This document shows positions 37,709 to 46,820 of a DNA stretch of 64,000 nucleotides, piece after piece. Both the position numbers and the translations under genes were made by a program. This DNA is from Tersicoccus mangrovi. GTDB taxonomy: Bacteria > Actinomycetota > Actinomycetes > Actinomycetales > Micrococcaceae. The stretch is from positions 62,001 through 126,000 of the forward strand of contig NZ_JBAJMW010000001.1 in NCBI RefSeq assembly GCF_036881825.1, given 5' to 3'. The stretch's first letter is position 1. The number at the start of each line of letters is the position of its first letter. The notes beneath the pieces were generated by a model, which saw only the letters and a list, made by a program, of their open reading frames with translations, had not been told where the DNA came from and ran no database searches.

Positions 37709-38367
37709 GCGGGGAACGGCTGCTGCTCGTCGAGGACGACCCGCGGCTCGGTCCGCTGACCCGCGACATGCTCGCGATGGACTGGGACGTGACGCTGGCC
37801 CCCGACCTGACCGCGGCGCGGGCGGCGGCCGAGAGCGACCTCTTCGCCGTGATGGTGGTGGACCGGCGCCTGCCCGACGGCGACGGCGCGTCCTTCGTCA
37901 CGTGGCTCCGGGAGCACCACATCGCGACCCCGGTGCTGCTGCTGACCGCCCTGGGCCAGGTCGAGGACCGGGTCGAGGGGCTCGACGCCGGGGCCAACGA
38001 CTACCTGGTCAAGCCCTTCGACTTCGCCGAGCTCGGTGCGCGGCTGCGCGCGCTGACCCGCGACTACTCGGGCCGGGGCCGCGGCCTGCCGATCGGCAGC
38101 TGGATGTTCTACCCCGAGAACGGCACCATCGAATCGCCCTACACCGGCAGGATCACGCTGACCGACAAGGAGACGGCGCTGATGGCGGTGCTCGCGGCGC
38201 ACCCGGACACGGCCTTCAGCCGCCGGCACCTGCTCTCGGCCGTCTTCGACCGCGGCGAGCAGGAGGGCACCGTCGACACGTATGTGCACTACCTGCGCCG
38301 CAAGACCGACCGGGACCTGATCGAGACGGTGCGCGGCGTCGGCTACCGGCTGGGCACACCGGCCTGA
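37705..38367 (+). CDS. OmpR-type response regulator
   Basis: 220 residues. The receiver domain has acidic residues D11/D12, phospho-acceptor D53 (VVDRRLPDGDG), T81 and K103 (LVKPFD). The C-terminal winged helix (about 125-218) includes 'DKETALMAVLAAHPDTAFSRRHLLSAVF' and 'DTYVHYLRRKTDRDLIETVRGVGYRLG'. It is the partner of the kinase before it. Confidence 0.92.
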   Translation: MSGERLLLVEDDPRLGPLTRDMLAMDWDVTLAPDLTAARAAAESDLFAVMVVDRRLPDGDGASFVTWLREHHIATPVLLLTALGQVEDRVEGLDAGANDYLVKPFDFAELGARLRALTRDYSGRGRGLPIGSWMFYPENGTIESPYTGRITLTDKETALMAVLAAHPDTAFSRRHLLSAVFDRGEQEGTVDTYVHYLRRKTDRDLIETVRGVGYRLGTPA

Positions 38368-38410
38368 CGCGCGTCTTCCCCAGCCGGCGTCGCCGGCGTC
38401 GCCGGCGGCG

Positions 38411-39211
38411 TCAGGCGCGGCGGGCCGCCCACCGGCGCGGACACCAGCGATCCAGCGCCCACCCGACCAGCGTCCACACCAGCGGCGTGACGGTCAGGGA
38501 CCAGATCACCGAGGCGAGCACGTCGGTCGGGAAGTGCACGGCGTCGATCAGCACCGACGCGACGACGAACAGGGCGACCAGCGGCGCCACGATCCGCATC
38601 ACCGCCTGCGCACGGGTTCCCGCGGTCAGCAGCACGAGCGTCACCGCGAGCGCGGTGATGAACGCGGCGTGACCGCTCGGGAAGGAGCCGTCCACCTGCG
38701 TCGGTGAGAACGGGTGCGAGAGCAGCGCCGGGTTGGGCCGCGGCCGGTCCAGCACGTACTTCAGCGCCCCCGTGGGCAGCCAGGTGACCGCCACGGTGAG
38801 CCCGAAGGCCATCGCGTCGCGGAGGCTGCGGCGCGTCCACCACACGACGACGGCGATCAGGGCGGCGATGACCACCGCACCGGCCGGCTCGACGACGGTG
38901 TAGACGGCGTTGGTCACGAGGGCCACGAACCCGACGTGCACCGACGCGAACGCCTCCGCGGCCGGCAGGTCGACGGACGAGTGCACGAGCAGCAGGCCGC
39001 CGACGAGGACGACGAGCATCCCCGCGACGGCGGTGGCCACCCGGGTGCGCAGGTGGGCGGGCTCGTGGTCGCGCGCGTCCGCCCACGGGTGGGCGTCTTC
39101 GTTGCCGCGGCCGGCGCTGCCCGCACGGGAGACGGCGGCCGGGGAGGCGGCAGCCGGGGAGGCGGCGACGTCGGAGGCAGAACGCGATCGCCGCGTGGAG
39201 TCGGAGTACAT
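38411..39211 (-). CDS. PAP2-family phosphatase
   Basis: 266 residues with about six helices. The three catalytic motifs are present: KYVLDRPRPN, PSGHAAF, and 'IDAVHFPTDVLA' (an SRxxxxxHxxxD variant in which the usual Arg position is Asp-Ala). It probably dephosphorylates a lipid pyrophosphate or phosphatidate in the membrane. ATG 39211 (MYSDST) is preferred over a TTG at 39238. Confidence 0.82.
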   Translation of the reverse strand: MYSDSTRRSRSASDVAASPAAASPAAVSRAGSAGRGNEDAHPWADARDHEPAHLRTRVATAVAGMLVVLVGGLLLVHSSVDLPAAEAFASVHVGFVALVTNAVYTVVEPAGAVVIAALIAVVVWWTRRSLRDAMAFGLTVAVTWLPTGALKYVLDRPRPNPALLSHPFSPTQVDGSFPSGHAAFITALAVTLVLLTAGTRAQAVMRIVAPLVALFVVASVLIDAVHFPTDVLASVIWSLTVTPLVWTLVGWALDRWCPRRWAARRA

Positions 39212-39366
39212 GGGACCAGCGTGCCGTCGGCCCTCCAAGAACCGGCCCAGAATCGAGCCGGCCCGGCATCGGAGGGGAACCGGCGCCTCCGCCCTGCGGG
39301 GAGAGGACCGTCGGTGCCCTCCGTAGACTGGACGCTGGTCCGATCCCGCAACGGAAGGAAACCCTC

Positions 39367-39945
39367 ATGAGCCACGAGAGCACCACCTCCGCCTCCACCA
39401 CCGTCGCCCGGACGCTGTTCCGCGTGAGCCTGGGCGGCGTGCTCGTCGCCCACGGATCGCAGAAGCTCTTCGGCTGGTTCGGCGGCGGCGGGCTCGAGGG
39501 CACCAGCCAGGGCATGCACGCGATGGGCTTCCGGCCCGCGAAGACCAGTGCCATGCTCGCCGGTCTCGGGGAGGCCGGCGCCGGTCTGGCGCTCGCGCTC
39601 GGCCTCGGCACCCCGGTCGCCGGCGCGGCCGCCGCCACGACCATGGGCGTCGCCGCCAGCGTCCACGCCCCCAACGGGTTCTTCGCCACGGACGGCGGCC
39701 TCGAGTACCCGGCCGTGCTCGGCCTCGCCGCCACGTCCTTCGCCGTGGGCGGCCCCGGCCGCGTCTCCTTCGACGCCCTGACCGGTCACGTGCTGGACCG
39801 GCCCTGGATGCGGGCGGTCGCCGTCGCCGCGATCCCCGTCGCGATGGGCGTGCAGATCTACCGTCGCCGGCAGGCGCTCGCCGCGGACGCGACCCCGGAG
39901 GCGGCGGTCACCCCGGTCGAGGAGGGCTCGACCGACCCGGCCTGA
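39367..39945 (+). CDS. DoxX family membrane protein
   Basis: 192 residues. Four helices include the family sequence 'LGGVLVAHGSQKLFGWFGGGGLEGT'. DoxX proteins are small redox- or quinone-associated membrane proteins of uncertain role. AGGAAA precedes the ATG. A strong terminator follows. Confidence 0.85.
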   Translation: MSHESTTSASTTVARTLFRVSLGGVLVAHGSQKLFGWFGGGGLEGTSQGMHAMGFRPAKTSAMLAGLGEAGAGLALALGLGTPVAGAAAATTMGVAASVHAPNGFFATDGGLEYPAVLGLAATSFAVGGPGRVSFDALTGHVLDRPWMRAVAVAAIPVAMGVQIYRRRQALAADATPEAAVTPVEEGSTDPA

Positions 39946-39955
39946 GCCGCCCGTC

Positions 39956-39992
39956 CACTCGCCCCGGGGCGGCACGGGAACCGGGGCGAGTG
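39956..39992 (+). terminator. Strong terminator after doxX-like gene
   Basis: A 12-bp perfect stem (39956-39967 with 39981-39992) has a 13-base loop, right after the stop. Confidence 0.7.
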
Positions 39993-40112
39993 TGACGCCG
40001 CCGAACGCCCGCGTCCAGCGTTCGTGAAGCTTGGTCGGATAGAGATCAGTGCTGTGATCGAACTCTTCCTGCCTGCGGGCGCCGACGTCGCGCGCTCGTC
40101 GCGCACCCTCTC

Positions 40113-42380
40113 ATGAGCCGGATCGGCCGCGAACTGGCCGCCGTCAGCAAGGGGATGCTCGCCTTCCTCGGCGTCAGCGCGCTGTGCGGCGTGCTCGTCG
40201 CCGCCCTCATGGTGCCGGCCGTCGCCGTCTCCGAATCGGCCGCCAGTGGGTCGACGCAGTTCCTCTCGAGCCTGCCGACAGAGCTGCAGTCCCCGCCGCC
40301 GGGCCAGGTGACGCGCGTGCTCGCCGCCGACGGCTCGCCGATCGCCACCCTGTTCGCGCAGAACCGGGTGGACGTTCCCCTCAGTGCGATGGCCCCGACC
40401 ATCCAGAAGGCGATCGTCGCGATCGAGGACTATCGCTTCTACGAGCACGGCGGCGTCGACCCCATGGGTATCCTGCGTGCCTTCGTCAGCGACGCCGGCG
40501 GCGCCCATCAGGGCGCCTCGACGCTCACCCAGCAGTACGTGACCAACGTGCTCAACGCGAACCTCGCGGCCGAGGGCAAGGGCACCGACGTCGTCTTCAA
40601 CGGCCAGAAGAGCGTCGGCGAGAAGCTGCGCGAGATGAAGCTCGCGATCTCCCTCGAGCAGCGCATGAGCAAGGACAAGATCCTCGAGGGCTACCTCAAC
40701 ATCGCGCCCTTCTCGGGCAACACCTACGGCATCCAGGCCGCGAGCCAGTACTTCTTCTCGACCGACGCGAAGAACCTGACCCTCCCCCAGGCCGCCCTGC
40801 TCGCCGGTCTCGTGAACGGGCCGAGCTACTACGACCCGAGCGCGCACCCCGCGCGGGCGCTGGCCCGCCGCAACCTCGTGCTCGACGCGATGCTCGAACA
40901 CGGCGCGATCGATCGCGCCCAGCACGACTCAGCCGTCGCGACCCCGCTGAAACTCAAGCTCAGCCCGCCGCGGCAGGGCTGCCAGAACGCCACCCAGGCC
41001 CCCTACTTCTGCGACTGGGTCATCCACCAGATCGAGAACGACCCCGCGTACGGCGCGACCACGCAGGACCGGATCGACCGGCTGCTCAGCGGCGGCCTGA
41101 CCATCAGGACGACGCTCGACCCCCGGCTGCAGGCGCCCGCCCAGAAGCAGGCCGACGCCACCACCGGCGCCCACGAGTCCAAATGGGGTTCCTCGCTCGT
41201 CACGATCCAGCCCGGCACCGGCAAGGTGCTCGCGATGGCGCAGAACTCCCGGCAGCTTGCCGGGCAGGGATCGGACCTCGTCTCGGCCTACAACTTCAAC
41301 GTCGACGCCTCCGACGAGGGCGGCAACCCGCTCGGCGGCGTCGGCGGCATGGCGCCCGGCTCGACCATGAAGCCCGCGACACTCGCCGCGTGGCTGTCCG
41401 AGGGCAAACAGACCAACCAGGTCGTGGATGCCTCGAAGCGGCGCTACGCCCCGGGCTACCCGTGGAAGACGACCTGTACGCCGGTCAAGGGCTTCTTCGA
41501 CAGTTCGGTGTCCGGCTCGACCGATCTGCAGAACGACGACGACTCGCACTACCGGCCGATGACCGTCCGCGAGGGCATCTACAACTCGATCAACACCGCG
41601 ACGTTCGCCTCGCTCGCCGGGCTCAACGACGTCTGCGACGTGCAGCGCGTCGCCGATGAGATCGGGCTGCACGTCGGCGACAAGGCCGGGCACAAGATCG
41701 ATCTGTCGACCCTCGGCAACATCCTCGGCAGCCAGAACGTCGCCCCGCTGGTCATGGCCAACGCATTCGCGACGTTCGCGGCCAACGGCACGTACTGCAC
41801 CCCGATCGCGATCTCCGAGGTGGACGACGCGCAGGGGAAGAAGATCGGCGGGCAGGACGCGGCGTGCCACGCCGGCGCCCTCGACCCGGACGTCGCCAAG
41901 GGCGTCACCAACGTCCTGCAGGACGTGCTGACCAAGGGCTCCGGGCTGTTGATCCCCCAGAAGCTGAGCGTGCCCGCCGCCGCGAAGACCGGCACCAACC
42001 AGTTCAACAACCAGACCTGGGTCGTCGGCTACACGCGGGGCCTGGCGACGGCGTCCTTCTTCGGGGACCCGTTCAACGGCGGCCCCAGCCACCCCGGCCA
42101 GAACGTGACGATCAACGGCAAGTTCTACCCCGCCGTCGACGGCGCCTACATCGCCGGGCCGCAATGGGCCTCGTACATGCAGAAGGTCGTCGACCTCTAC
42201 GACCACGGGGAGTTCGATGCCCCGCCGCAGCGGCTCATCGGCGACGGACCGGCGTCCATCACCGACCAGACCGCCGGCACCGACTCCTCGGGCGGCACCA
42301 CGTCGAACGGCGGGACGGACCCGTTCGGCAGCACCGGCGCACCGACGGACACCGGCCAGACGACCGGCCCCTTCGGGTGA
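40113..42380 (+). CDS. Class A penicillin-binding protein (transglycosylase/transpeptidase)
   Basis: Polymerises and cross-links peptidoglycan outside the membrane. 755 residues. One N-terminal membrane helix is at about 15-38. The GT51 domain has the catalytic motif EDYRFYEHGGVD and 'GASTLTQQYVTN'. The transpeptidase domain has S-x-x-K in PGSTMKP, S-x-N in YNSINTATF and AKTGTNQ. The end is Gly/Thr/Ser/Asp-rich and probably disordered. Length and layout suit actinobacterial PonA-type enzymes. Confidence 0.93.
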   Translation: MSRIGRELAAVSKGMLAFLGVSALCGVLVAALMVPAVAVSESAASGSTQFLSSLPTELQSPPPGQVTRVLAADGSPIATLFAQNRVDVPLSAMAPTIQKAIVAIEDYRFYEHGGVDPMGILRAFVSDAGGAHQGASTLTQQYVTNVLNANLAAEGKGTDVVFNGQKSVGEKLREMKLAISLEQRMSKDKILEGYLNIAPFSGNTYGIQAASQYFFSTDAKNLTLPQAALLAGLVNGPSYYDPSAHPARALARRNLVLDAMLEHGAIDRAQHDSAVATPLKLKLSPPRQGCQNATQAPYFCDWVIHQIENDPAYGATTQDRIDRLLSGGLTIRTTLDPRLQAPAQKQADATTGAHESKWGSSLVTIQPGTGKVLAMAQNSRQLAGQGSDLVSAYNFNVDASDEGGNPLGGVGGMAPGSTMKPATLAAWLSEGKQTNQVVDASKRRYAPGYPWKTTCTPVKGFFDSSVSGSTDLQNDDDSHYRPMTVREGIYNSINTATFASLAGLNDVCDVQRVADEIGLHVGDKAGHKIDLSTLGNILGSQNVAPLVMANAFATFAANGTYCTPIAISEVDDAQGKKIGGQDAACHAGALDPDVAKGVTNVLQDVLTKGSGLLIPQKLSVPAAAKTGTNQFNNQTWVVGYTRGLATASFFGDPFNGGPSHPGQNVTINGKFYPAVDGAYIAGPQWASYMQKVVDLYDHGEFDAPPQRLIGDGPASITDQTAGTDSSGGTTSNGGTDPFGSTGAPTDTGQTTGPFG

Positions 42381-42394
42381 CGGACGCCTCCCCG

Positions 42395-42439
42395 TGACGA
42401 ATCGAGCCCGCTCAGCATGTGAGCGGGCTCGATTCGTCA
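42395..42439. terminator. 20-bp stem terminator between convergent genes
   Basis: A perfect 20-bp stem (42395-42414 with 42420-42439) has a 5-base loop between the penicillin-binding protein gene and the oxidoreductase gene. Likely bidirectional. Confidence 0.8.
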
Positions 42440-42455
42440 GGTGGACTTGAACGCG

Positions 42456-43379
42456 TCAGCGCGTCACGTCGATGACCAGCTTGCCCTTCGCCTCACCGGC
42501 CTGGCTGACCCGGAACGCCTCGGCCACCTGATCCAGCGGGTAGGTGCGGTCGATGTCGAGTGTCAGCTCTCCGGCGTCGACGAGCCGCAGCAGCTCCGCC
42601 AGGCCCGGCGCGTCGGGGCGCACCCAGATCCACCGGCCGCCGTGCTCGGTGACGGCCGGATCGGTGATGGACACGTGTCGCCCGCCCTCGGTCAGCACGG
42701 CCAGGGTGACGTCCAGGACGTCCCCGATGTAGTCCGCGACGGCGTCCACGCCGTCGGGCGCGGCCTCCCGCACGCGGGCCTCGAGTCCGTCCCCGTAGGC
42801 GACGGGCACGACGCCGAGGTCGCGCAGCTTCTGCGCGTTCGCCTCGGAAGCGGTGCCGATCACGGTGGCGCCCTGCCGCAGCGCCAGCTGGGAGGCGAGG
42901 TAGCCGACGCCGCCGGACGCCGCGTGGATGAGCACGGTGTCCCCGGGCGTGAGGTCGAGCGCCTCGATGGTGCGCTTCGCGGTGAGGCCGGCCAGCGGCA
43001 GCGCGGCGGCCACGTCGTCGGTGACGCCGTCCGGGATCATGGTGGCGAACTCGGCCGGCAGCGTCATGTACTCGGCGAAGCTGCCCCCGGAGACGACCAT
43101 CTTCCGGCCGTAGGAGGCGACCCGGTCCCCCACCGCGAACTCGGGGGTGTCGGGCCCGATCTGCTCGACGACGCCGGCGACGTCCCAGCCCGGCACCGCC
43201 GGGAAGTGGGCGTCCATCAGGGCGTCGAGGCCGCCTGCCATCACCTTCCAGTCCACGGGGTTCACCGACGCCCGCGTCACCTTCACGAGGATCTGTCCCG
43301 GGCCCACCGTGGGGGTGGGCAGGTCCTGCAGTTCGAGAACGCTCGTGTCTCCGTACCGGTCATAGGTCATGGCTCGCAT
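42456..43379 (-). CDS. NADP-dependent quinone oxidoreductase-like (MDR) protein
   Basis: A zinc-free medium-chain reductase of about 307 residues. The N-terminal GroES-like half includes 'PTPTVGPGQILVKVTRASVNPVDWKVMAGG' and the Rossmann motif is 'HAASGGVGYLASQLALRQGATVIGTAS'. It probably reduces quinones or enones with NADPH. The start is taken as ATG 43379 (MRAMTYDRYG); ATG 43370 is also possible. It diverges from the GNAT gene. Confidence 0.88.
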   Translation of the reverse strand: MRAMTYDRYGDTSVLELQDLPTPTVGPGQILVKVTRASVNPVDWKVMAGGLDALMDAHFPAVPGWDVAGVVEQIGPDTPEFAVGDRVASYGRKMVVSGGSFAEYMTLPAEFATMIPDGVTDDVAAALPLAGLTAKRTIEALDLTPGDTVLIHAASGGVGYLASQLALRQGATVIGTASEANAQKLRDLGVVPVAYGDGLEARVREAAPDGVDAVADYIGDVLDVTLAVLTEGGRHVSITDPAVTEHGGRWIWVRPDAPGLAELLRLVDAGELTLDIDRTYPLDQVAEAFRVSQAGEAKGKLVIDVTR

Positions 43380-43497
43380 GCTCGGCACAACGGCCACCGG
43401 TCGAGGCACTGTTCCGTCGGTGGCCGTGGCACGCGACACGGTCGGACGGCCCCGCTACAGTCGGTCCCACCCCCACTGCGGCCACCCGGAGGAGCCG

Positions 43498-44088
43498 ATG
43501 AGCTGGACCACGTATCCGGTGACCCCGGACCGCTTCGAGGACTTCGCCGACATCGTCAATCCGAGCCGCCGTGCGCGGGCGTGCTGGTGCGTCTCCCCGC
43601 GGTTGCGCGCGGCCGACGTGCGGGAGCTCGGCGGCGGCGACCGCGAGACGGCGATGCGCGCGCTGTGCGCCCAGCACCCGCCCGGCGTCGTGACCTACCG
43701 GGACGGCGAACCGGTCGGCTGGTGCAATCTCGGCCCGCGCGCCGCCATCCCGCGACTGGCCGCCTCGACGCTGATCCATCCGGTGGACGACGTGCCCGTG
43801 TGGTCGATCGTGTGCCTCGTGGTGCGCTCCCGGCACCGGCGCCAGGGCGTCACCGCGCAGCTCATCGACGGTGCCATCGCGTGGGCGCGGTCCGAGGGGG
43901 CGCCCGCCGTCGAGGCCTACCCTGTCGAGCCACCGGACGGTCACAGGATGGACAACGCCCGGCTGTTCGTCGGCACCCGGTCCATGTTCGACCGTGCCGG
44001 GTTCGACGTCGTGGGGATCACGGACGCGCAGGCCAACGGGCTGCCTCGCCTCATCATGCGCAAGACGCTGGACGAGGTGGCGAGTTGA
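43498..44088 (+). CDS. GNAT family N-acetyltransferase
   Basis: 196 residues. The acetyl-CoA motif A reads 'IVCLVVRSRHRRQGVTAQLIDGAIAWARSEGAPAVEAYPVE' (Q/R-x-x-G-x-A). GGAGGAG precedes ATG 43498. A conserved Cys-rich stretch (ARACWCVSPRLRA) near residue 24 is typical of a GNAT subgroup of unknown substrate. Confidence 0.85.
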   Translation: MSWTTYPVTPDRFEDFADIVNPSRRARACWCVSPRLRAADVRELGGGDRETAMRALCAQHPPGVVTYRDGEPVGWCNLGPRAAIPRLAASTLIHPVDDVPVWSIVCLVVRSRHRRQGVTAQLIDGAIAWARSEGAPAVEAYPVEPPDGHRMDNARLFVGTRSMFDRAGFDVVGITDAQANGLPRLIMRKTLDEVAS

Positions 44089-44152
44089 CCCGGCTTCGCG
44101 CGTCAGGTGTGCTGGACTCCGATCCCGGCGACGGGTGGACGAGGAGGCATGG

Positions 44153-44263
44153 GTGACGGAGCGCGACCGGTTCTTCCTGGACCAGGCGGACCCCACGAGC
44201 CGGCGCGCCCTCGACGGGTTCGCCGTCGACGAGGCCACGACCACGACAGACATCTCCTCATGA
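44153..44263 (+). CDS. Small 36-residue protein upstream of pirin
   Basis: A short reading frame starting at GTG 44153 with GAGGAGG 5 bases upstream, ending in an overlap (ATGA) with the pirin start. The product begins MTERDRFFLDQADPTSRR (GTG read as Met) and is acidic. The strong ribosome site and stop-start overlap argue for translation and coupling. I recognise no family. It is too short for many gene finders. It could instead be a leader that only tunes pirin translation. Confidence 0.45.
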   Translation: MTERDRFFLDQADPTSRRALDGFAVDEATTTTDISS

Positions 44264-45255
44264 CGAACCTCGAGACGGAGCCGGCGGAGATCGTCTGCAC
44301 GCGGGAGGAGGTTCGTGGCGCCCAGGTGCTCGAACCTCGGGACGTGCCGCTCGGCGGCCCGCGGGCGATGAACGTCCGGCGCACCCTGCCGCAGCGCCGC
44401 CGGTCGCTCATCGGGTCCTGGTGCTTCGCCGACCACTACGGGCCCGACCTCGTGTCCGAGTCCGGGGGCATGCGGGTCGCCCGGCACCCCCACACCGGCC
44501 TGGCCACGGTGAGCCTGCTGTTCACCGGGGGCATCGACCACCTCGACTCGGCGGGCAACGCCGCACGGGTGCGGCCCGGCGAGGTGAACCTCATGATCGC
44601 CGGCCGCGGCATCTCCCACCAGGAGTTCTCGACGCCCGAGACGACGACGCTGCACGGCGTCCAGCTCTGGTACGCCCTGCCGGACGCGACCCGGCACCGG
44701 CCGCCGTCGTTCGAACACCACGCGCCCGAGCCCGTGCACCCGCGCGACGGCGCCGAGCTGCGCGTCTACCTCGGCTCCCTCGCCGGGTCCACCTCGCCCG
44801 TGCGGACCTCCACCCTGCCGCTGCTCGCGGCCGAGATCCTGCTGCAGCCGGGCACGAGCCTCGACCTTGACGTCGACCGCGCGTTCGAGCACGGGGTGCT
44901 GCTCGACGCCGGCACGCTCGACGTGGACGGGACCGCCCTGCCGCAGGACCACCTCGCCTACCTCCCGCCGGGTCGGGCGGCGCTCCGGTTGACGGCCGGC
45001 GACGCGGCGGGCCCGGTACGGGCCCTGCTCATCGGCGGCGTGCCGCTCGGGGAGCAGATCGTGATGTGGTGGAACTTCGTCGGGCGCACGCACGACGAGG
45101 TGGTCGCGTACCGCGATGCCTGGCAGGCGGAGATCGGGGCAGAGGCTGCCGCCCAGACCGACGCCGACGAACGCTTCGGCCCCTACCCGGCCGGACAACC
45201 CGCCCCGCTGCCCGCCCCCGCCCTGCCCACCGTCCGGCTCCGGCCGCGCGGCTGA
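44260..45255 (+). CDS. Pirin family protein
   Basis: 331 residues of the bicupin pirin family. The N-terminal cupin carries the iron site: RHPHTGLATVSLLFTGGIDHLDS and 'GEVNLMIAGRGISHQEFS' supply the three His and one Glu. Pirins act as quercetinase-type dioxygenases or redox regulators. The start overlaps the stop of the 36-codon frame. Confidence 0.9.
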   Translation: MTNLETEPAEIVCTREEVRGAQVLEPRDVPLGGPRAMNVRRTLPQRRRSLIGSWCFADHYGPDLVSESGGMRVARHPHTGLATVSLLFTGGIDHLDSAGNAARVRPGEVNLMIAGRGISHQEFSTPETTTLHGVQLWYALPDATRHRPPSFEHHAPEPVHPRDGAELRVYLGSLAGSTSPVRTSTLPLLAAEILLQPGTSLDLDVDRAFEHGVLLDAGTLDVDGTALPQDHLAYLPPGRAALRLTAGDAAGPVRALLIGGVPLGEQIVMWWNFVGRTHDEVVAYRDAWQAEIGAEAAAQTDADERFGPYPAGQPAPLPAPALPTVRLRPRG

Positions 45256-45291
45256 GACACCCAACCGACCGACACGCCAGGAGGCAGCATC

Positions 45292-45636
45292 ATGGACGCC
45301 GACATGACCGTCAGGAACAACCCGGACCGCGGGCGCTACGAGCTGATCGACGGAGGTGCCGTCGTCGGCCGGGCGTACTGGTCGCCCTTCGACGGGCCCG
45401 ACGGATCCGAGCGGATCTTCTACCACACGACGGTGGACGAGGACCACGCCGGCCAGGGGCTGGCATCCACGCTCGTGCGGCAGGCGCTGGCGGACACCAC
45501 GCGCGCCGGCATCGGCATCGTCCCGGTGTGCTCCTACGTCAAGACGTGGCTGAGCAAGCACCCCGAGCAGATCGGGGTGGTCGCCGTCCGGCCCGAGCAC
45601 CTGGAGGCCCTGACGAGCGCGGAGCCGACGGCGTGA
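45292..45636 (+). CDS. Small GNAT acetyltransferase (YjdJ/Gcn5-type)
   Basis: 114 residues, COG2388-like. 'DEDHAGQGLASTLVRQALADTTRAGIGIVPVCSYVKTWLSKHPE' is the typical end of this small family, with the acetyl-CoA loop H-x-G-x-G-x-A. AGGAGGC precedes ATG. Substrate unknown. It shares a GTGA overlap with the next gene. Confidence 0.88.
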   Translation: MDADMTVRNNPDRGRYELIDGGAVVGRAYWSPFDGPDGSERIFYHTTVDEDHAGQGLASTLVRQALADTTRAGIGIVPVCSYVKTWLSKHPEQIGVVAVRPEHLEALTSAEPTA

Positions 45637-46328
45637 GCACCGGCACCGGCGAGAGCACCGGCCCCGTGGAGACCATCGTCTTCGACGTCAACGAGACCCT
45701 GTCCGACATGGCGCCGCTGGGAGCGGCCTTCGAGGCCGTCGGCGCGCCCGCCGAGCTGGCCGGCACGTGGTTCGCCGGCGTCCTCCGCGACGGCTTCGCG
45801 GCGGCACTGACCGGGGACAACGTCCCCTTCGCCACCGTCGCGCAGGACAGCGCGGCCCGACTGCTCACCGCCCGCGGCATCGACCGCGTCCAGGACGCCG
45901 TCGGGTCGATCATGGAGGCGATGCAGGGCCTGGGCGTGCACCCCGACGTCGTGCCGGGCATCGCGGCGCTGCGTTCCCGGGCGGAGCTGGTGACGCTCAG
46001 CAACGGCGCGACCACGGTGGCCCGGGGACTGCTCGAGCGGGCCGGCGTCCTCGACGCCTTCGGCCGGCTGCTCAGCGTCGAGGACGCGCCGGCCTGGAAG
46101 CCGGCGGGGTCCTCCTACGCTTACGCCGCGCAGGCGTGCGGCCGGGCGCCGGAGCGGATGCTGCTCGTCGCCGTGCACCCCTGGGACATCCACGGCGCCC
46201 ACGCGGCCGGCCTGCGCACGGCGTGGATCAACCGCGACGGCGGCGCCTACCCTGCGTACCTGACCGCGCCCGATCTCGAGGCACCCGACCTGCCCGGCAT
46301 CGCCGCCCGGCTGGACGACCTGGGCTGA
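45633..46328 (+). CDS. HAD-superfamily haloacid dehalogenase type II
   Basis: 231 residues. Motif I is FDVNETLSDMAPL with catalytic Asp, motif II 'TLSNGATT', motif III Lys in 'APAWKPAGSSY', and the acidic motif IV region is 'VHPWDIHGAHAAGL'. L-2-haloacid dehalogenases share this layout, though the substrate may differ. GTG start coupled to the GNAT stop. Confidence 0.88.
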   Translation: MSTGTGESTGPVETIVFDVNETLSDMAPLGAAFEAVGAPAELAGTWFAGVLRDGFAAALTGDNVPFATVAQDSAARLLTARGIDRVQDAVGSIMEAMQGLGVHPDVVPGIAALRSRAELVTLSNGATTVARGLLERAGVLDAFGRLLSVEDAPAWKPAGSSYAYAAQACGRAPERMLLVAVHPWDIHGAHAAGLRTAWINRDGGAYPAYLTAPDLEAPDLPGIAARLDDLG

Positions 46329-46366
46329 GGTCGGCCCCGGCAGAACCCAGCCCCGGCGACGCGGAC

Positions 46367-46810
46367 TCAGCAGTCGCAGGTGACGCTCGCGACCGCCGAG
46401 GTCAGCGGGTCGGTCTCCCGGTGCACCGGGCCGTGGTCGTCCTCGACCGGGAACCCCTCGCGCGCCCAGTACTCGAACCCGCCGATCATCTCCTTGACCG
46501 GGTAGCCGAGCCGGGCGAACTCGAGGGCGGCGCGGGTCGCCCCGTTGCAGCCCGGGCCCCAGCAGTAGGTGACGACGGGCGTCTCGATCGGCACCTCGGC
46601 GGGCGCGCGGGCCGCGATCTGTGCCGTCGGCAGGTGCACGGCGCCGCGGATGCGGCCCTGCGCCCACGCGGCGTCGCCGCGCGAGTCGATCAGCACGAAC
46701 CGGGTGCCGGCCTCCTGCTCGTGGTGCACGCCGGTCGGGTCGGTCTCGAACGCGAGCCTGCCGACGAAGTGGGCGATCAGCTCGTCGGTCGTGGGCGTCG
46801 TCTCGGTCAT
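46367..46810 (-). CDS. Rhodanese-like sulfurtransferase
   Basis: 147 residues with a single rhodanese domain. The active-site loop is TYCWGPGCNGATRAA with C83 as probable nucleophile and C88 nearby. 'FVLIDSRGDAAWAQGRIRGAVHLPTAQI' is the typical N-terminal half. ATG 46810 fits. Close upstream is the arylamine N-acetyltransferase gene, same strand, 10 bp away. Confidence 0.87.
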   Translation of the reverse strand: MTETTPTTDELIAHFVGRLAFETDPTGVHHEQEAGTRFVLIDSRGDAAWAQGRIRGAVHLPTAQIAARAPAEVPIETPVVTYCWGPGCNGATRAALEFARLGYPVKEMIGGFEYWAREGFPVEDDHGPVHRETDPLTSAVASVTCDC

Positions 46811-46820
46811 GCTGCGCACG

